DNA from: Azorinus chamasolen
Lineage: Eukaryota > Mollusca > Bivalvia > Cardiida > Solecurtidae
Direction: 5' to 3'
DNA: 64,000 bases
Assembly (NCBI GenBank): GCA_963576725.1
Contig: OY755240.1
Span: 17,571,743-17,635,742 of the forward strand
Made by a program: the position numbers and the translations under genes. Numbering within the stretch: position 1 is the first letter of the stretch; every line of letters starts with the position of its first letter. Shown in pieces: positions 11,436-23,349 of this stretch. The notes under the pieces were generated by a model, which was not told the origin of the DNA, ran no database searches, and worked only from the letters and a program-made list of their open reading frames with translations.

Positions 11436-11754
11436 GTAGACACAGAGTAGACACAGATCAGATGGATCCTAGGGGAGCCGTCTGGTCAGGGTCTTCTTTG
11501 TTTGCTTATAATATAATATAGATCTGGTTGTATAGTTTCTGTCATGGCCAAAAGAACATGTGTTCATACTCCATTATAACAATGAATCTAATTAATATTC
11601 ACAACATTATTATTTCTTGCATAACTATTCATGGAGTAAAGGGTTAATTTTAATATAAAACTTACCCATGACAGTATTGCACTGAAACATTATTTTACAG
11701 TTTTGATAAGGCAAGCCTACACTTCCCTTGAACAAATAACGTTATTACATTTAA

Positions 11755-11996
11755 CCCGTCTCTTGCTGAATTTTAATATACATTTCTCCTTCTTTGCCCA
11801 TGCCCTGTTGTATAATTACATCTATCTTCACTGTGTACAAGTATTGCGTTGTGCAATCACTGCTGCGGAGTGCACTGTTTGCACAATCAACTTGTAAATA
11901 GTGCAGACCCTGATGAGACAGCTCCTGCAGGAGCTGTCTCGTCTGGGTCTTCACTATTTACAGGTAGGTATATTGACGTGAATAGCAAGCGAAGGG
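11755..11996. mobile_element. Family A hairpin MITE, 242 bp, intact TTAA on both sides
   Basis: TTAA at 11751-11754 and 11997-12000. Ends CCCGTCTCTTGC and GCAAGCGAAGGG. Hairpin core CTCCTGCAGGAG, arms AGACCCTGATGAGACAG and its near complement. Confidence 0.9.
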
Positions 11997-12000
11997 TTAA

Positions 12001-12191
12001 ACTAAGTACATTTCTCCTTCTTTACCCGTGTCCTGTTGTATAATTACATATATCTTCACTGTGTACAAGTATATCGCTGTGCAATCACTGCTGTGGAGTG
12101 CACTGGTTGCACAATCAACTTGTAAATAGTGCAGACCCTGATGAGACAGCTCCTGCAGGTAGGTATATTAACGCGATTAGCAAGCGAAGGG
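12001..12191. mobile_element. Family A MITE lacking one hairpin arm
   Basis: It begins directly after the preceding copy's TTAA, ends GCGAAGGG then TTAA at 12192-12195. At the hairpin, CTCCTGCAGG runs straight into TAGGTATATT, so one arm is gone. CAGG is present at both ends of the missing segment in full copies. Confidence 0.85.
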
Positions 12192-12494
12192 TTAAAGGTC
12201 TGAAGGATCATTAAAGAAAGGGTTAACTCTTTTGGCGCCAAATTTAAAAGTGTCGTCTGCAATAATAATTTCATATTAAATATAATTCTAAACTAAATAA
12301 TAAAGGTATTTAGTAAAACATTTGTTTTTAAAAGTCTGTATGCTTGGGCTAAAATCATACAGAAAACAGTGAAGTCCCTGGTCTGATGTCACCTTGAAAA
12401 GGCGGCATCTGACCTGGGACTGTACTGTTTTTAATGGTGCCAACAGGCGACATTTGCGCCGAAAGAGTTAAATTAGGCCTAGACAGTGTGTTTA

Positions 12495-12736
12495 CCCTTC
12501 GCTTGCTGAATTTTAAAATACATTTCTCCTTCTTTACCCATGCCCTGTTGTATAATTACATATATCTTCACTGTGTACAAGTATTTCGCTGTGCAATCAC
12601 TGCTGTGGCGTGCACTGGTTGCTCAATCAACTTGTAAATAGTGTAGACCCTGATAAGACAGCTCCTGCAGGAGCTGTCTCATCTAGGTCTTCACTATTTA
12701 CAAGTAGGTATATTGACGTGAATAGCAAGCGAAGGG
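12495..12736. mobile_element. Family A hairpin MITE, 242 bp
   Basis: Left flank TTTA, right flank TTAA. CCCTTCGCTTGC and GCAAGCGAAGGG ends, central CTCCTGCAGGAG dyad. Confidence 0.9.
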
Positions 12737-13324
12737 TTAAAATGGTACGCCCTTTGCACTTAACATGAACATTATCTCGTCTCTCGTCGGCGGAAAAATA
12801 TTATCTACTTCAGATGTCCAAGAAGACGTTCGTTCATGTCCTATCCAAGACGTGCTAAGTGTTAATATATTTGGATCCTGATGAACCGGTAACAAATCTA
12901 GATCAGCACTGTTTGCAAATGTACTCACGAATTGATCCGTAGCGTGCTTAAAGAGGATGTCCCTACATTTGACGCGTTTCATAAACACTTAAAATATACA
13001 AAACTCATTTGTTCATATGCTGAACAGTAGTATATCGCAAAAAGCCCAATCCAATTACCGAATATATTGACAAAACATCCATGTGTTTGATATCGCCGAT
13101 CCCCGTTTTACTCCCCGATGTTTCAGTTTTATTCGGGTTGAGTTTTAGTTTCGTAACGATTCGCCCTATTCGCGATTCTCCGACCACTTCCGAGAAAGCT
13201 ATTACGTAAACAATGGAGGGATCGGGTGATCATCGGCAAAACGTGGAAGAATTTAACGGAAAATGCCGATAATATTGTGATGTAGAACAAAAATTATCAG
13301 TATTGATGAAATCGGTTCATTTGT

Positions 13325-13465
13325 ATCACAGAGGCATTTTTCGATATAAGTTCAAATTGGGACAAATTGGGAACCTACATAATAATGATAGAGCATAACA
13401 AATACCAAGTTTTATGATATCACTGAAACTATGCGATCATTGTTGGGACTTCCTCTTTAAAAGTT
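13325..13465. repeat. Dispersed repeat shared with 6.5 kb
   Basis: GGCATTTTTCGATATAAGTT to GACTTCCTCTTTAAA is nearly the same as 6505-6620, with a small internal duplication (GGGACAAATTGGGA). Confidence 0.7.
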
Positions 13466-13762
13466 TGAAATCAAGCAGATCATCGACCCGTATTGTGATC
13501 TAAACAGATCAACATCGGTCAACATAATTCGTTTATCGCTCGTATCTGTGTTGGATTGTTTGTCCTGTTGTCTGTCTGGCTGATAACTCGTCTGCATAGA
13601 GAAACGGGACAGCTGAACTTAAACCAGTACACGTGGACATCACTTTAAGGTCACATTATCACATACTTATAAAAATAAAGTGTCATAGCTGCGCTAAATG
13701 TTTAGACCAACTTACCACGGTATACTGTTGAAACCAATGGTGTTATTGCTTTAAAAAAAAGG

Positions 13763-13853
13763 TCTGCTGATGAGACAGCTCCTGCAGGAGCTGTCTCATC
13801 TGGGTCTTCACTATTTACAGGTAGGTATATTGACGCGATTAGCAAGCGAAGGG
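13763..13853. mobile_element. Family A MITE, right half only
   Basis: Starts inside the hairpin arm (CTGATGAGACAGCTCC) and runs to GCAAGCGAAGGG. The left half is missing. Confidence 0.8.
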
Positions 13854-14466
13854 ATAAAATTGAACTTTAACCGCTGTGGTTCGAATCCAGGTCTGAGCAG
13901 TTGGACCTTTTCATGTGAGGAAGCCATGTAGCTAGCTGATTTGCGGGTAGGTCAGTGGTTCTACACAGATGTTCTTCCGCGCATAGGACACTAATTTGTT
14001 CCATACACGGAATAGCACATGGCGCCGTTCTCTACTTCTAATTAGCTGCTCGTAGCGATAAGATTGCAATATTGCTTAAGCGACGCAAACCCCTACACAA
14101 ATACACCTTTCTAGAAGAGGATGAAGAAGGTAAAAATAGATTTTCCAAATGCAATGTGTGACTTGGTGATAATAGCAAATTGTTTGGGTTGAAATGAAAT
14201 TTCGGGCAGATAACCTATTTGGATTCGTCTTTTACCATAGACCACAGTACATCTCTCTATAGCGACTATTTGAGGTAATAAATATACAAAGAGGATTGAA
14301 CCTAAAGCATAAATAGTCATGGGGTGAATAATTAATTACTTCACTGCCGAAATCGCTGACGAACGACTCACAGGTCTTGCTGCATTAGACGCATCGGTGA
14401 TCAGATTTGCAAACAATCGGGATCCAGATGACAGGCAGGGTAAATCGGCGTCTCAGCAGGATTGAA

Positions 14467-14750
14467 CCCATTCCATCATATTGACGCATTTTGACGCCAC
14501 TGTAGAAGACACTTTCTGAAACCATTGTGATAAATAGAGCATTTGCTCCATACGAGCAAATGCTCTATTTATCACAATGGTTTCAAAACTACGACATTTA
14601 AAACTGTCCTTCTATAATAAATGCTCCTTTTCGGTAGATTTATATCAGAGAGAAAGGATCCAAAAGTAGCCTATGATCCCAAAGTAGCCTATGAGTGAAT
14701 GGGTTAAACTGTTTGAGGATCCCAAAGTAGCCTATGAGTGAATGGGTTAA
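14467..14750. mobile_element. Family C hairpin MITE with a duplicated right end
   Basis: The hairpin arms at 14517-14586 are AAACCATTGTGATAAATAGA and its complement, with a mutated centre (GCTCCATACGAGC). The right end (GGATCCCAAAGTAGCCTATG to GGGTTAA) is duplicated in tandem, ending at about 14706 and 14750. Confidence 0.8.
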
Positions 14751-14759
14751 ACTGTTTGA

Positions 14760-15640
14760 AAAACAAGTTCACATTTTCGAGACTACATTGAAAGAAAAAA
14801 CTTCCACTCTGACACGTCGACATTACCTGCAGAGGAAATTTATTTGGCGCCAAATTGTTAAATGAGACACGATTGGGGGACACATATGAACATGAAGCAG
14901 ACCGATCCGTATAGGACTAGGATAAACGTTGCATGCTAATTAAGTGCTGTCTTATCCGACAAACATAAAATATATCTCTTCGTTCTTTATTTCTCAAAAC
15001 CACGATCACGGTGTCAAAATGTTTCGATTCAGATGAATGTTTCGGGGTATTCCTTGCACTGATAACCTATCGACTGATAAACTCATTCCGGTATGTTGTT
15101 GTTCAAGCAGTGGACAATTTCAACTGATGATATCTCCCTACTCCACATGTTTAACCATTCACCTGCAATGGATGTGATGAATGATTAATCATTTCCACGT
15201 TCTGTGTAAACGTTATTCTAAATTTCAATACTCACGCACAAACTAGTTATATAAATTATGGAAGGTGGAACACTGTAGCAATTAAAGAAATGAAAGAAAC
15301 AGATAAATCAAATTTCATTAGCAAACATAGCAGTACCCTGTTTGCATATGCGTGAAAAAGCGTGTATGTAAAATAAAGAAAAGGGTTAATATCCTATGTG
15401 TCAGGATGTTTACTGACTTCATATTCGTTCAAGCTATTAGGAAACTATAATTTGCTAAGTACCTAACAACTTGGACCCGGATGAGACACCGAGTTACTTT
15501 GTTTCTCATCTGGATCCAGGATGTGTGCACTTGCCTGTAAAGTCGCGCGTATTATAATTATAATGGGTTAAGATACAACAAAATCATTTCAACCAGTTTG
15601 GAACCAGATCAAATAACGTCTAATCTAGATCACAACTGTT
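14760..15640. other. No gene seen
   Basis: Contains a degenerate family D hairpin at about 15472-15532 (GGACCCGGATGAGACACC ... TCTCATCTGGATCC). Otherwise no exon or ORF with protein similarity. Confidence 0.5.
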
Positions 15641-15664
15641 TTCAAATGTCAGCCAATAGTAATT

Positions 15665-16220
15665 GGTAAAGTCAAACAACTAGGTCTGACATTACGAGAG
15701 TAGTTTTTATTGAGCGTGGGTTCGAATCCCGTGTCGACCTTAAACTTTTTTTTTAATTTTGAATGAATAGTAGAGTATTATTTTATGTCATATTGTATAA
15801 GTGTATGCACATGTTCGTCTATGTTAGGGAATGGTGCCTTTGTTTGAGTTCGAGTCCTATATTAGCCATATTTTCAATAATAAATCGGCGCTAAAATATG
15901 AATATCAATATAAGTTTTAGCAAATGTCTTGTACAAGTGGCTTCTTAATGCACAACAAAACTAATGCTCTTAAGGGGACTTTCCTTAATATTTTTAGCAA
16001 AAAAAATATTTTAGGTTGATGCGAGACTCGAACCTGCGCCTAATAAAATGTTCGCCGATCATATACTTCTTTATGGTCCTACGACTTATCCACAACGCTA
16101 TATTTCCGATAACTAATGCGCTTATTCTTTATACCTATAACTGAACATTTTCTTTTATAAATGGCACGTGGATATCCGAAATGCTGAACCCGTGACCCGT
16201 CAGACCTAGTTATTTGACTA
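15665..16220. repeat. tRNA-like repeat pair bounded by inverted ends
   Basis: The outer words GTCAAACAACTAGGTCTGAC (15669-15693 area) and GTCAGACCTAGTTATTTGAC (near 16199) are inverted. Inside each end is a tRNA B-box-like word: GGTTCGAATCCCG at 15719-15731 on + and GGTTCGAGTCTCG read on minus at about 16026-16038. This looks like SINE heads facing each other rather than functional tRNA genes, since no cloverleaf closes. Confidence 0.5.
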
Positions 16221-16579
16221 CACTTGACATTTTAGCAACCTGTGGAATACATGTTTATCTTTACAAACTATTATCTTTTCAGGTTGGCCACAATGCACAC
16301 ACCCTATTCAAGCTAACCTCGTTCTAAATGTCATTTTTAAACGGCTTGGGTCCAAATAAGACGTCGAGTAACTCGATGTCTCATCTGGATAGAGTCTGTC
16401 TGATAACGTCTTCGGAAACAAACGAAGAAATTCTGCGTCAACATTTGGTCTACAGATGGATGAAAGTTTCTTTGGACAAACAGTTACTCAGCATTGTATA
16501 AAATATGTGTCAATGACCGACATTCGTGCAAGTGTGTGGTGCACTGAGTATCGATAAGTGCAGCACGTTCGTCACTTAA

Positions 16580-16821
16580 CCCTTCGATTGCCATTCACGT
16601 CAATATACCTACCTGTAAATAGTGAAGACCCAGATGAGACAGCTCCTGCAGGAGCTGTCTCATCAGGGTCTGCACTATTTTCAAGTTGATTGTGCAACCA
16701 GTGCACTCTACAGCAGTGATTGCACAGCGAAATACTTGTAAACAGTGAAGATATACGTAATTATACAACAGGGCATGGGTACAGAAGGAGAAATGTATGT
16801 TAAAAATCAGCAAGAGAATGG
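16580..16821. mobile_element. Family A hairpin MITE, 242 bp
   Basis: TTAA at 16576-16579 and 16822-16825. CCCTTCGATTGC left end, GAGAATGG right end. The right TTAA is immediately followed by another CCCTTTCCCTG terminus, so two elements abut. Confidence 0.9.
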
Positions 16822-16904
16822 TTAACCCTTTCCCTGAAAGAATTGGAAACCATGTTCATAGATCTATATATAATAAGAATAATACAGCAGAAATTGTCTT
16901 AAGC

Positions 16905-17035
16905 GATCATCAAAGAGGCCTAAGTATGGGTGTGCATTGCAGGTGGTAGTTTAATGCAGGTAAAAAGAAACGCAGAAAGCTCAAATATGAACTTTATTAC
17001 TCTTGCCCTGCATTAAGCAACCACCTGCGTTTTTA
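16905..17035. mobile_element. Family E MITE core, degraded
   Basis: GCAGGTGGTAGTTTAATGCAG and, inverted, CTGCATTAAGCAACCACCTGC surround AAAGAAACGCAGAAAGCTC. The usual CAGTAAAACC ends are not visible. Confidence 0.6.
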
Positions 17036-17496
17036 TAGGTTTTTTTAATTAATAGATTTCAAAGTCGCTCAAGACAACTTTTACTGTACATGTTATTACG
17101 TATGGTAAAGTTTATTTGCATGAAGCATAATCATAATCATTAAGTTTTCAAAATAAGTCATATAGTTTTATAGAAGGAATGATACCCTAATTACGCTAAA
17201 TATTCGGCCATATCAAGCAAACACCCAAAAACAAGCCTCCTACTTTAGGAGCAAGTTGATCAGATTCTACACGATTCGCTTCCCAACAAGTCTCAACATA
17301 AAATGGTGTCAAATAATGATGTATTCAGCTATAGCATTTAGCTATAGCATGTCCCCTCATACAAACATTTTTCACGCTTTTGCGAGCACAGTAGAACAAG
17401 ATCAGACGGATCCTGTAGAAGCCGTATAGCCATGGGTTTGCTTTGTTTGCTTGTGTAATAATATAACTATGATCCCACACTATTTGCCATGGTTAA

Positions 17497-17738
17497 CCCT
17501 TTCCCTGTTCTGCATATTGGCCAAATTTCAATACCTATTGAATATTAATTAGCAAAATAATTATAATGAAATATGGAAGATGGACAATTTTAGACATTTT
17601 AGAAAGCAAAGAAACAGATCTATCAAATTCTATTAGCAAACAGAGTAGACCCTGATCAGACGGCTCCTCTAGGATCCGTCTAATCTGGGTCTACTCTGTT
17701 TCCAAAGGCGTGGAAACACGTTTATCTGAGGGAAAAGG
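17497..17738. mobile_element. Family B hairpin MITE, CCCTTTCCCTGTTC end type
   Basis: TTAA on both sides (17493-17496, 17739-17742). Hairpin at 17640-17707: CAGAGTAGACCCTGATCAGA and its near complement around GGCTCCTCTAGGATCC. Confidence 0.88.
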
Positions 17739-18070
17739 TTAAGTTAATCAATTGTTTATAATTTCATATTCTCAGTTGGTTAATATTCATGAATAATCAT
17801 TGTGTAGAGGGTTGAATATTTTAATCTTTATCATGCTAAATATAATGATGTTTTCTGATTATTTTAATTTTTCTCTTTTTTCAGTTATTTCTGGGATTTG
17901 AGAAATGTTAAACCGAGTGTCAAACGCTTGGATCTGGGGGCGACTTCTGAGTTATTTGACATCCATCGAGACTTAAAGTGGTTACAATTAGTAGCTAGCT
18001 ACAGCATAATAAAGATTACAACTTGTTAGTGTTTATTTAATCCTTTGACTGGGGGACACGTATATACTGT

Positions 18071-18148
18071 CATTTGCAAACAGTGTAGACCCAGATCAGA
18101 GGGCTCCTATTGGAGCCCTCTGATCTGGGTCTACACTGTTTGTCATTT
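18071..18148. mobile_element. Family B hairpin
   Basis: Near-perfect palindrome: AACAGTGTAGACCCAGATCA, GAGGGCTCCTATTGGAGCCC and the complementary arm. Confidence 0.85.
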
Positions 18149-18589
18149 AAAATCATCCAGTGAGTTTAGGCCTTTTATAGTGAGTCGACCGTATAGTCAA
18201 ACATAGATGGGTTATTGATGGTAATATTCAGCGCTAAAAGTTAAAACGCTGTATCAACTTTGTAACAGCAGAAACGGGAAGGTGATACCTTGATACAAAT
18301 GATAAAGCATACTACCCTGCAGACAGTTCATATCAAGTATTAAACTATTTTTGAGTGACACTGATTTGTTGTGTGTAGTGTAATAAGAGGAACTTAGATA
18401 AAATTTGATAGGCATGTGGCTTAGTTGTTGATGATATATATGCACTGTTTTGGGTTTGGTTTACAAGGTTAGTGTATTGTGTTGTTATAACTTTTGTACA
18501 ACTGTACGTATTTAGTATGGGTTCATATCAGATATTGTGAAGCCGTTGAAAATCCGCCTGTCTACTCAAATGTAATGCCGCACGGATTC

Positions 18590-18765
18590 ACTCTCTCCCT
18601 CCCACCCACCCTCCTTTCTTTCTCTCTTTCTCTCTGCATGTCTGACTGTCTGTATGTCTCTCTATATTTGTCTCTTTTTCCCTCTCACTCTTTCTCTCAG
18701 TCTCTCTCTCTTTATCTCTCCCTGGTTCTCTCTCCCTCGATAAATCTCTTGATATCTCCTTGTAT
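18590..18765. repeat. Pyrimidine-rich low-complexity tract
   Basis: Mostly TCTCTC, CTTTCT and CTCCCT words. Open frames rich in S and L across it are not coding. Confidence 0.8.
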
Positions 18766-18832
18766 ATACGTACACGAAACTGATTAAACTATACATTTGC
18801 TTTGTGGGACTTTTGTTATATTTAACAGTACA

Positions 18833-19218
18833 AACCATAGACAAATATGGTATCAAAATGCGCAAAAATGTATTGTTTACGATGGTGTCGAATATGTGTA
18901 AAGTTCCGTGACAAAATATCAGTATCTGGTGTGGCCTCCTCGTCCACGGATCAACACGATAAAAACCTGTACATTTTTATACATGTATTTGGACTAACAT
19001 TTTTGTTACTAAGGTTAGAATTATTATCATCATTGATGAAGAAATTTGACGGCAAAAGGACAATTGCAAACAATACAAGTCTGCAACTTTTACTTTTCAC
19101 ACCATCGTCATTCACACAAAAAATGATGATATGCACATTATTAAATCACAATTAAAAAATACACCATCGTGCGGCCAATATATGTTTGCGCATTTTGATA
19201 CCAAATGTGTCTATGGTT
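18833..19218. mobile_element. Short TIR element, about 386 bp, AGTAC target duplication
   Basis: The left end AACCATAGACAAATATGGTA and the right end (read on minus AACCATAGACACATTTGGTA) continue into matching TCAAAATGCGCAAA and ACGATGGTGT. AGTAC lies directly outside both ends (18827-18831 and 19219-19223). No transposase is present inside, so it is non-autonomous and of unknown superfamily. Confidence 0.75.
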
Positions 19219-19239
19219 AGTACTTATAGGTATAACAAA

Positions 19240-20149
19240 TGTACAGTTTCTTTATCGTGTTAGTATATGTCTCTATATCTGTATCTTTCTTTATCACTCT
19301 ATGTTATTTTTCGTTATTTCATTCTCACTCCTTCTCTCTTTCACCCTCTCTTTCTTTCTTTCTTTCTATTCCTGCCTGTAACCGTCTTTCTCTGTGTCTC
19401 ACACTGTTCCCCTTTGTATACATGTTCATGTCTTTGTCCCTGTCACTATATCTTCCTCTTTCTCCATGTGTCGTTTGCCATTCTTTTATATTTTCATTTC
19501 TCTGTCTCCATGGTCTCTCTCTCTCTCTCTCTTTCTCCTTCTCCTCCTTCCTATCTATGTCTGTCTCTCTGTGTCTCTGTCTGTCTTTCCATATATCTGC
19601 CTGTTTGTCCCTGTCTGTCTGTATATCTGTCTGTATGTATTTATGTTTATCTTGTCTGTCTATTTATCTATATATATGACTGTCTGTCTGTCTGCCTTTC
19701 TGTCTGTCTGTCTGTCTGTCTGCCTGCCTGTCTGTCTGTCTGTCTGTCTGTCTCTCTTTCTATGTATATGTCTGTTTGTCCCTGTCTGTCTGTGTGTCTG
19801 TCTATACGAGCGTATGTCTTTTTGTCTATCTGTCTGTCTGTAAGTTTGTATGTCTATCGTTCTGTCTTTCTGTCAGTATGTCCGTCTGCCTCTCTTTCAC
19901 TCGTCTCTGTGTTTTTCTATGTCTCTCTTTATTTCTCTGTCTCGCCCTCTCTCGTTCTCTCTCCGTCTCCCTGTGTATAGTTCTCTCTGTTTATCGCTGT
20001 ATGTCTGTCTCAGTTTCTCTCTATATATTCTCTATGTTTGTATCTCTCTCTGTCTATCTGTATGTATGTCTGTTTCCCTATGTGTCTGACTCTCTCCCAC
20101 CTCTCTCTGTCTCTGTCTCTCTGACTCCCTGTCTGTCTCTGTATCTCAA
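19240..20149. repeat. Pyrimidine-rich TCTG/TCTC tract
   Basis: About 0.9 kb of degenerate TCTG, TCTC and TGTC repeats leading into the TATG array. Overlapping long open frames rich in S, L, C and V result from the near absence of A-containing stop codons. Confidence 0.9.
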
Positions 20150-20772
20150 GTATGTATGTATGTATGTATGTATGTATGTATGTATGTATGTATGTATGTA
20201 TGTATGTATGTATGTATGTATGTATGTATGTATGTATGTATGTATGTATGTATGTATGTATGTATGTATGTATGTATGTATGTATGTATGTATGTATGTA
20301 TGTATGTATGAATGTATGAATGTATGTATGTATGTATGTATGTATGTATGTATGTATGTATGTATGTATGTATGTATGTATGTATGTATGTATGTATGTA
20401 TGTATGTATGTATGTATGTATGTATGTATGTATGTATGTATGTATGTATGTATGTATGTATGTATGTATGTATGTATGTATGTATGTATGTATGTATGTA
20501 TGTATGTATGTATGTATGTATGTATGTATGTATGTATGTATGTATGTATGTATGTATGTATGTATGTATGTATGTATGTATGTATGTATGTATGTATGTA
20601 TGTATGTATGTATGTATGTATGTATGTATGTATGTATGTATGTATGTATGTATGTATGTATGTATGTATGTATGTATGTATGTATGTATGTATGTATTTA
20701 TGTATGTATGCATGCATGCATGCATGCATGCGTGTATGCGTGTGTGTGTGTGTACGTGTGTGTACGTGTGTG

Positions 20773-20804
<32 letters not shown>

Positions 20805-21668
20805 TGTATGTATGTATGTATGTATGTATGTATGCATGCATGTATGTATGTATGTATGTATGTATGTATGTATGTATGTATGTATGTATGTATGTATGTA
20901 TGTATGTATGTATGTATGTATGTATGTATGTATGTATGTATGTATGTATGTATGTATGTATGTATGTATGTATGTATGTATGTATGTATGTATGTATGTA
21001 TGTATGTATGTATGTATGTATGTATGTATGTATGTATGTATGTATGTATGTATGTATGTATGTATGTATGTATGTATGTATGTATGTATGTATGTATGTA
21101 TGTATGTATGTATGTATGTATGTATGTATGTATGTATGTATGTATGTATGTATGTTGCATGCATGCATGCATGCATGCATGCATGCATGTTATGTATGTA
21201 TGTATGTATGTATGTATGTATGTATGTATGTATGTATGTATGTATGTATGTATGTATGTATGTATGTATGTATGTATGTATGTATGTATGTATGTATGTA
21301 TGTATGTATGTATGTATGTATGTATGTATGTATGTATGTATGTATGTATGTATGTATGTATGTATGTATGTATGTATGTATGTATGTATGTATGTATGTA
21401 TGTATGTATGTATGTATGTATGTATGTATGTATGTATGTATGTATGTATGTATGTATGTATGTATGTATGTATGTATGTATGTATGTATGTATGTATGTA
21501 TGTATGTATGTATGTATGTATGTATGTATGTATGTATGTATGTATGTATGTATGTATGTATGTATGTATGTATGTATGTATGTATGTATGTATGTATGTA
21601 TGTATGTATGTATGTATGTATGTATGTATGTATGTATGTATGTATGTATGTATGTATGTATGTATGTA

Positions 21669-21715
<47 letters not shown>

Positions 21716-21773
21716 ATGTATGTATGTATGTATGTATGTATGTATGTATGTATGTATGTATGTATGTATGTAC
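20150..21773. repeat. 1.6-kb TATG tetranucleotide microsatellite
   Basis: A nearly uninterrupted (TATG)n array. Interruptions are AATG variants at 20311-20320, CATG units then a GT run with ACGT words at 20708-20775, a single CATG pair near 20833, a GCATGC block at 21155-21188 and a GT run at 21675-21698. Both strands stay open in several frames (MYVC and HTYI repeats), which is an artefact of period 4. Confidence 0.98.
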
Positions 21774-21780
21774 ATGTATA

Positions 21781-21890
21781 TCTGTCTCTCTGTCTCTCTG
21801 TCTCTCTGTCTCTGTCTCTGTTTGTCTCTGTTTCTGTCTGTCTATCTGTCTGTCTGTCTCTGTAACTCTATGTCTGTCTCTGTCTGTCTT

Positions 21891-21984
<94 letters not shown>

Positions 21985-21985
21985 A
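21781..21985. repeat. TCTG/TCTC tract and (CT)n microsatellite
   Basis: TCTGTCTC words, then an almost pure CT run from about 21893 to 21977. Confidence 0.95.
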
Positions 21986-21989
21986 TAAT

Positions 21990-22600
21990 CATATTTCAAC
22001 ACATATCTCAGCACGAGTTTGTAACTGCGGTCACTTACACCAAAATGAATAGTGTGAACTGAGGCAAATTGGGGCAAACTGCTTTGCAGAAAACATAACT
22101 TTAGATGAATAATGTGACAGCTGTGTTATATGTGCACTGAATGCAATACACATGATTCTAATTATATATTCAAAAGAACCTATAGTAATGAAATTGTTCC
22201 ATTTGGTAACTTCTTGTATTACTGTAGCCCAGCTTTGTCATTTCCCTCATTGAATGTGTAAGTAAAAAATAGTGTACACTAATTATATACATTTTAATAG
22301 TCTTTATGCACACGGAATACCGTGACACAAACTGGAGAATCAAGCGTTATATTATTTCATATGTAAATAGGGCGGACACTGATCAGGTGGCTTCTGTAGG
22401 AATCATCGGCGTATTCGCTTAGCAGAGCGGTGGGCAATTAGAATACTTTTCAGTGATCGCTTTAGAGATACAGTGTTCCCTCCCTGCAACGACCCTCTCA
22501 ATAACGATTCACTCCTTACAACAACGCATGTCACTGTTTCCGAAACAAGGCTCCAGAAACAACTTTTTTCATCGTATTTTATTTTTGCCTCCATCAAACC
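21990..22600. other. No gene seen
   Basis: AT-rich unique-looking sequence followed, at 22440-22600, by what may be the edge of a repeat (TACAGTGTTCCCTCCCTGCA, similar to the reverse of 22750-22830). Confidence 0.4.
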
Positions 22601-22602
22601 GT

Positions 22603-22690
22603 ATGTTGTGACCACTCTTTAGAATCGTCACTTTGTGACGATTCTAAAGAGTGGTCATAACATAGGGTTTGATCGTGGCATAACGGGTTA
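22603..22690. mobile_element. Family G hairpin
   Basis: GTGACCACTCTTTAGAATCG then TCACTTTGTGACGATTCTAA is a near-perfect palindrome followed by GGGTTAA. Related pieces lie at 25.79, 46.75 and 57.60 kb. Confidence 0.75.
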
Positions 22691-22935
22691 AGTTATCGAA
22701 ATACACCTTATCTGGGGATCTGCAAAAACGCTAATTATGTTTGATTTTCCCTCCCAATAACAACTCCCTCTGAACAACAATACAATCTTTCTATCCCAAA
22801 GGGTGTCGTTGTAGGGAGGAAGCACTGTATTTTGATGCATTCAGACAATCCAGTTGTTACCGTCATGCACATACGATTTATACATTCATTAACTATAGCC
22901 TGATGTCCGCGTACCTGACTCTTATTCTCAACCAT

Positions 22936-22988
22936 CTTGAATCCGGATGAGACGCCGAGTAACTCGGCGCATTATCAGGATCCAACCT
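22936..22988. mobile_element. Family D hairpin
   Basis: ATCCGGATGAGACGCCGAG then TAACTCGGCG and a partly degraded arm ending ATCAGGATCC. Confidence 0.75.
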
Positions 22989-23349
22989 ATTTGATTCTCA
23001 GCTAATGTTTTCTCAAAAGACTGATCGAATCTTAGGTCGTCTGGATAGCTTCAGATCAAACTTTAAGCAGACATTGTTTTTCACAGCTCAGAAAAGGTTC
23101 AGAGTCTGTTCGCCAATAGGGAGATCAATAATGGCATACTAACTTCTGCAAACTTTAATACGCCGTCTGCTAAACGTTAAATCATTCATACCTCATGCAC
23201 ATCCGAATTATTCATACCTTGCTTATAGTTTTCTTAACTAAAGCTTAATAATACGATTTCTACGGTCTCGTCTTGATGACGAAACCGAAGCAAAATCACC
23301 CGCCAATCAATGCCGTTTTTCATGCAAATGCTTTGTGTCTCTGTTTCAG

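Noticed and set aside
19776..22062. Long open frames (up to 758 codons) across the TATG and CT arrays on both strands
   Set aside because: They repeat MYVC or HTYI with period 4 bases and exist only because the repeat has no stop codon; no real protein composition.
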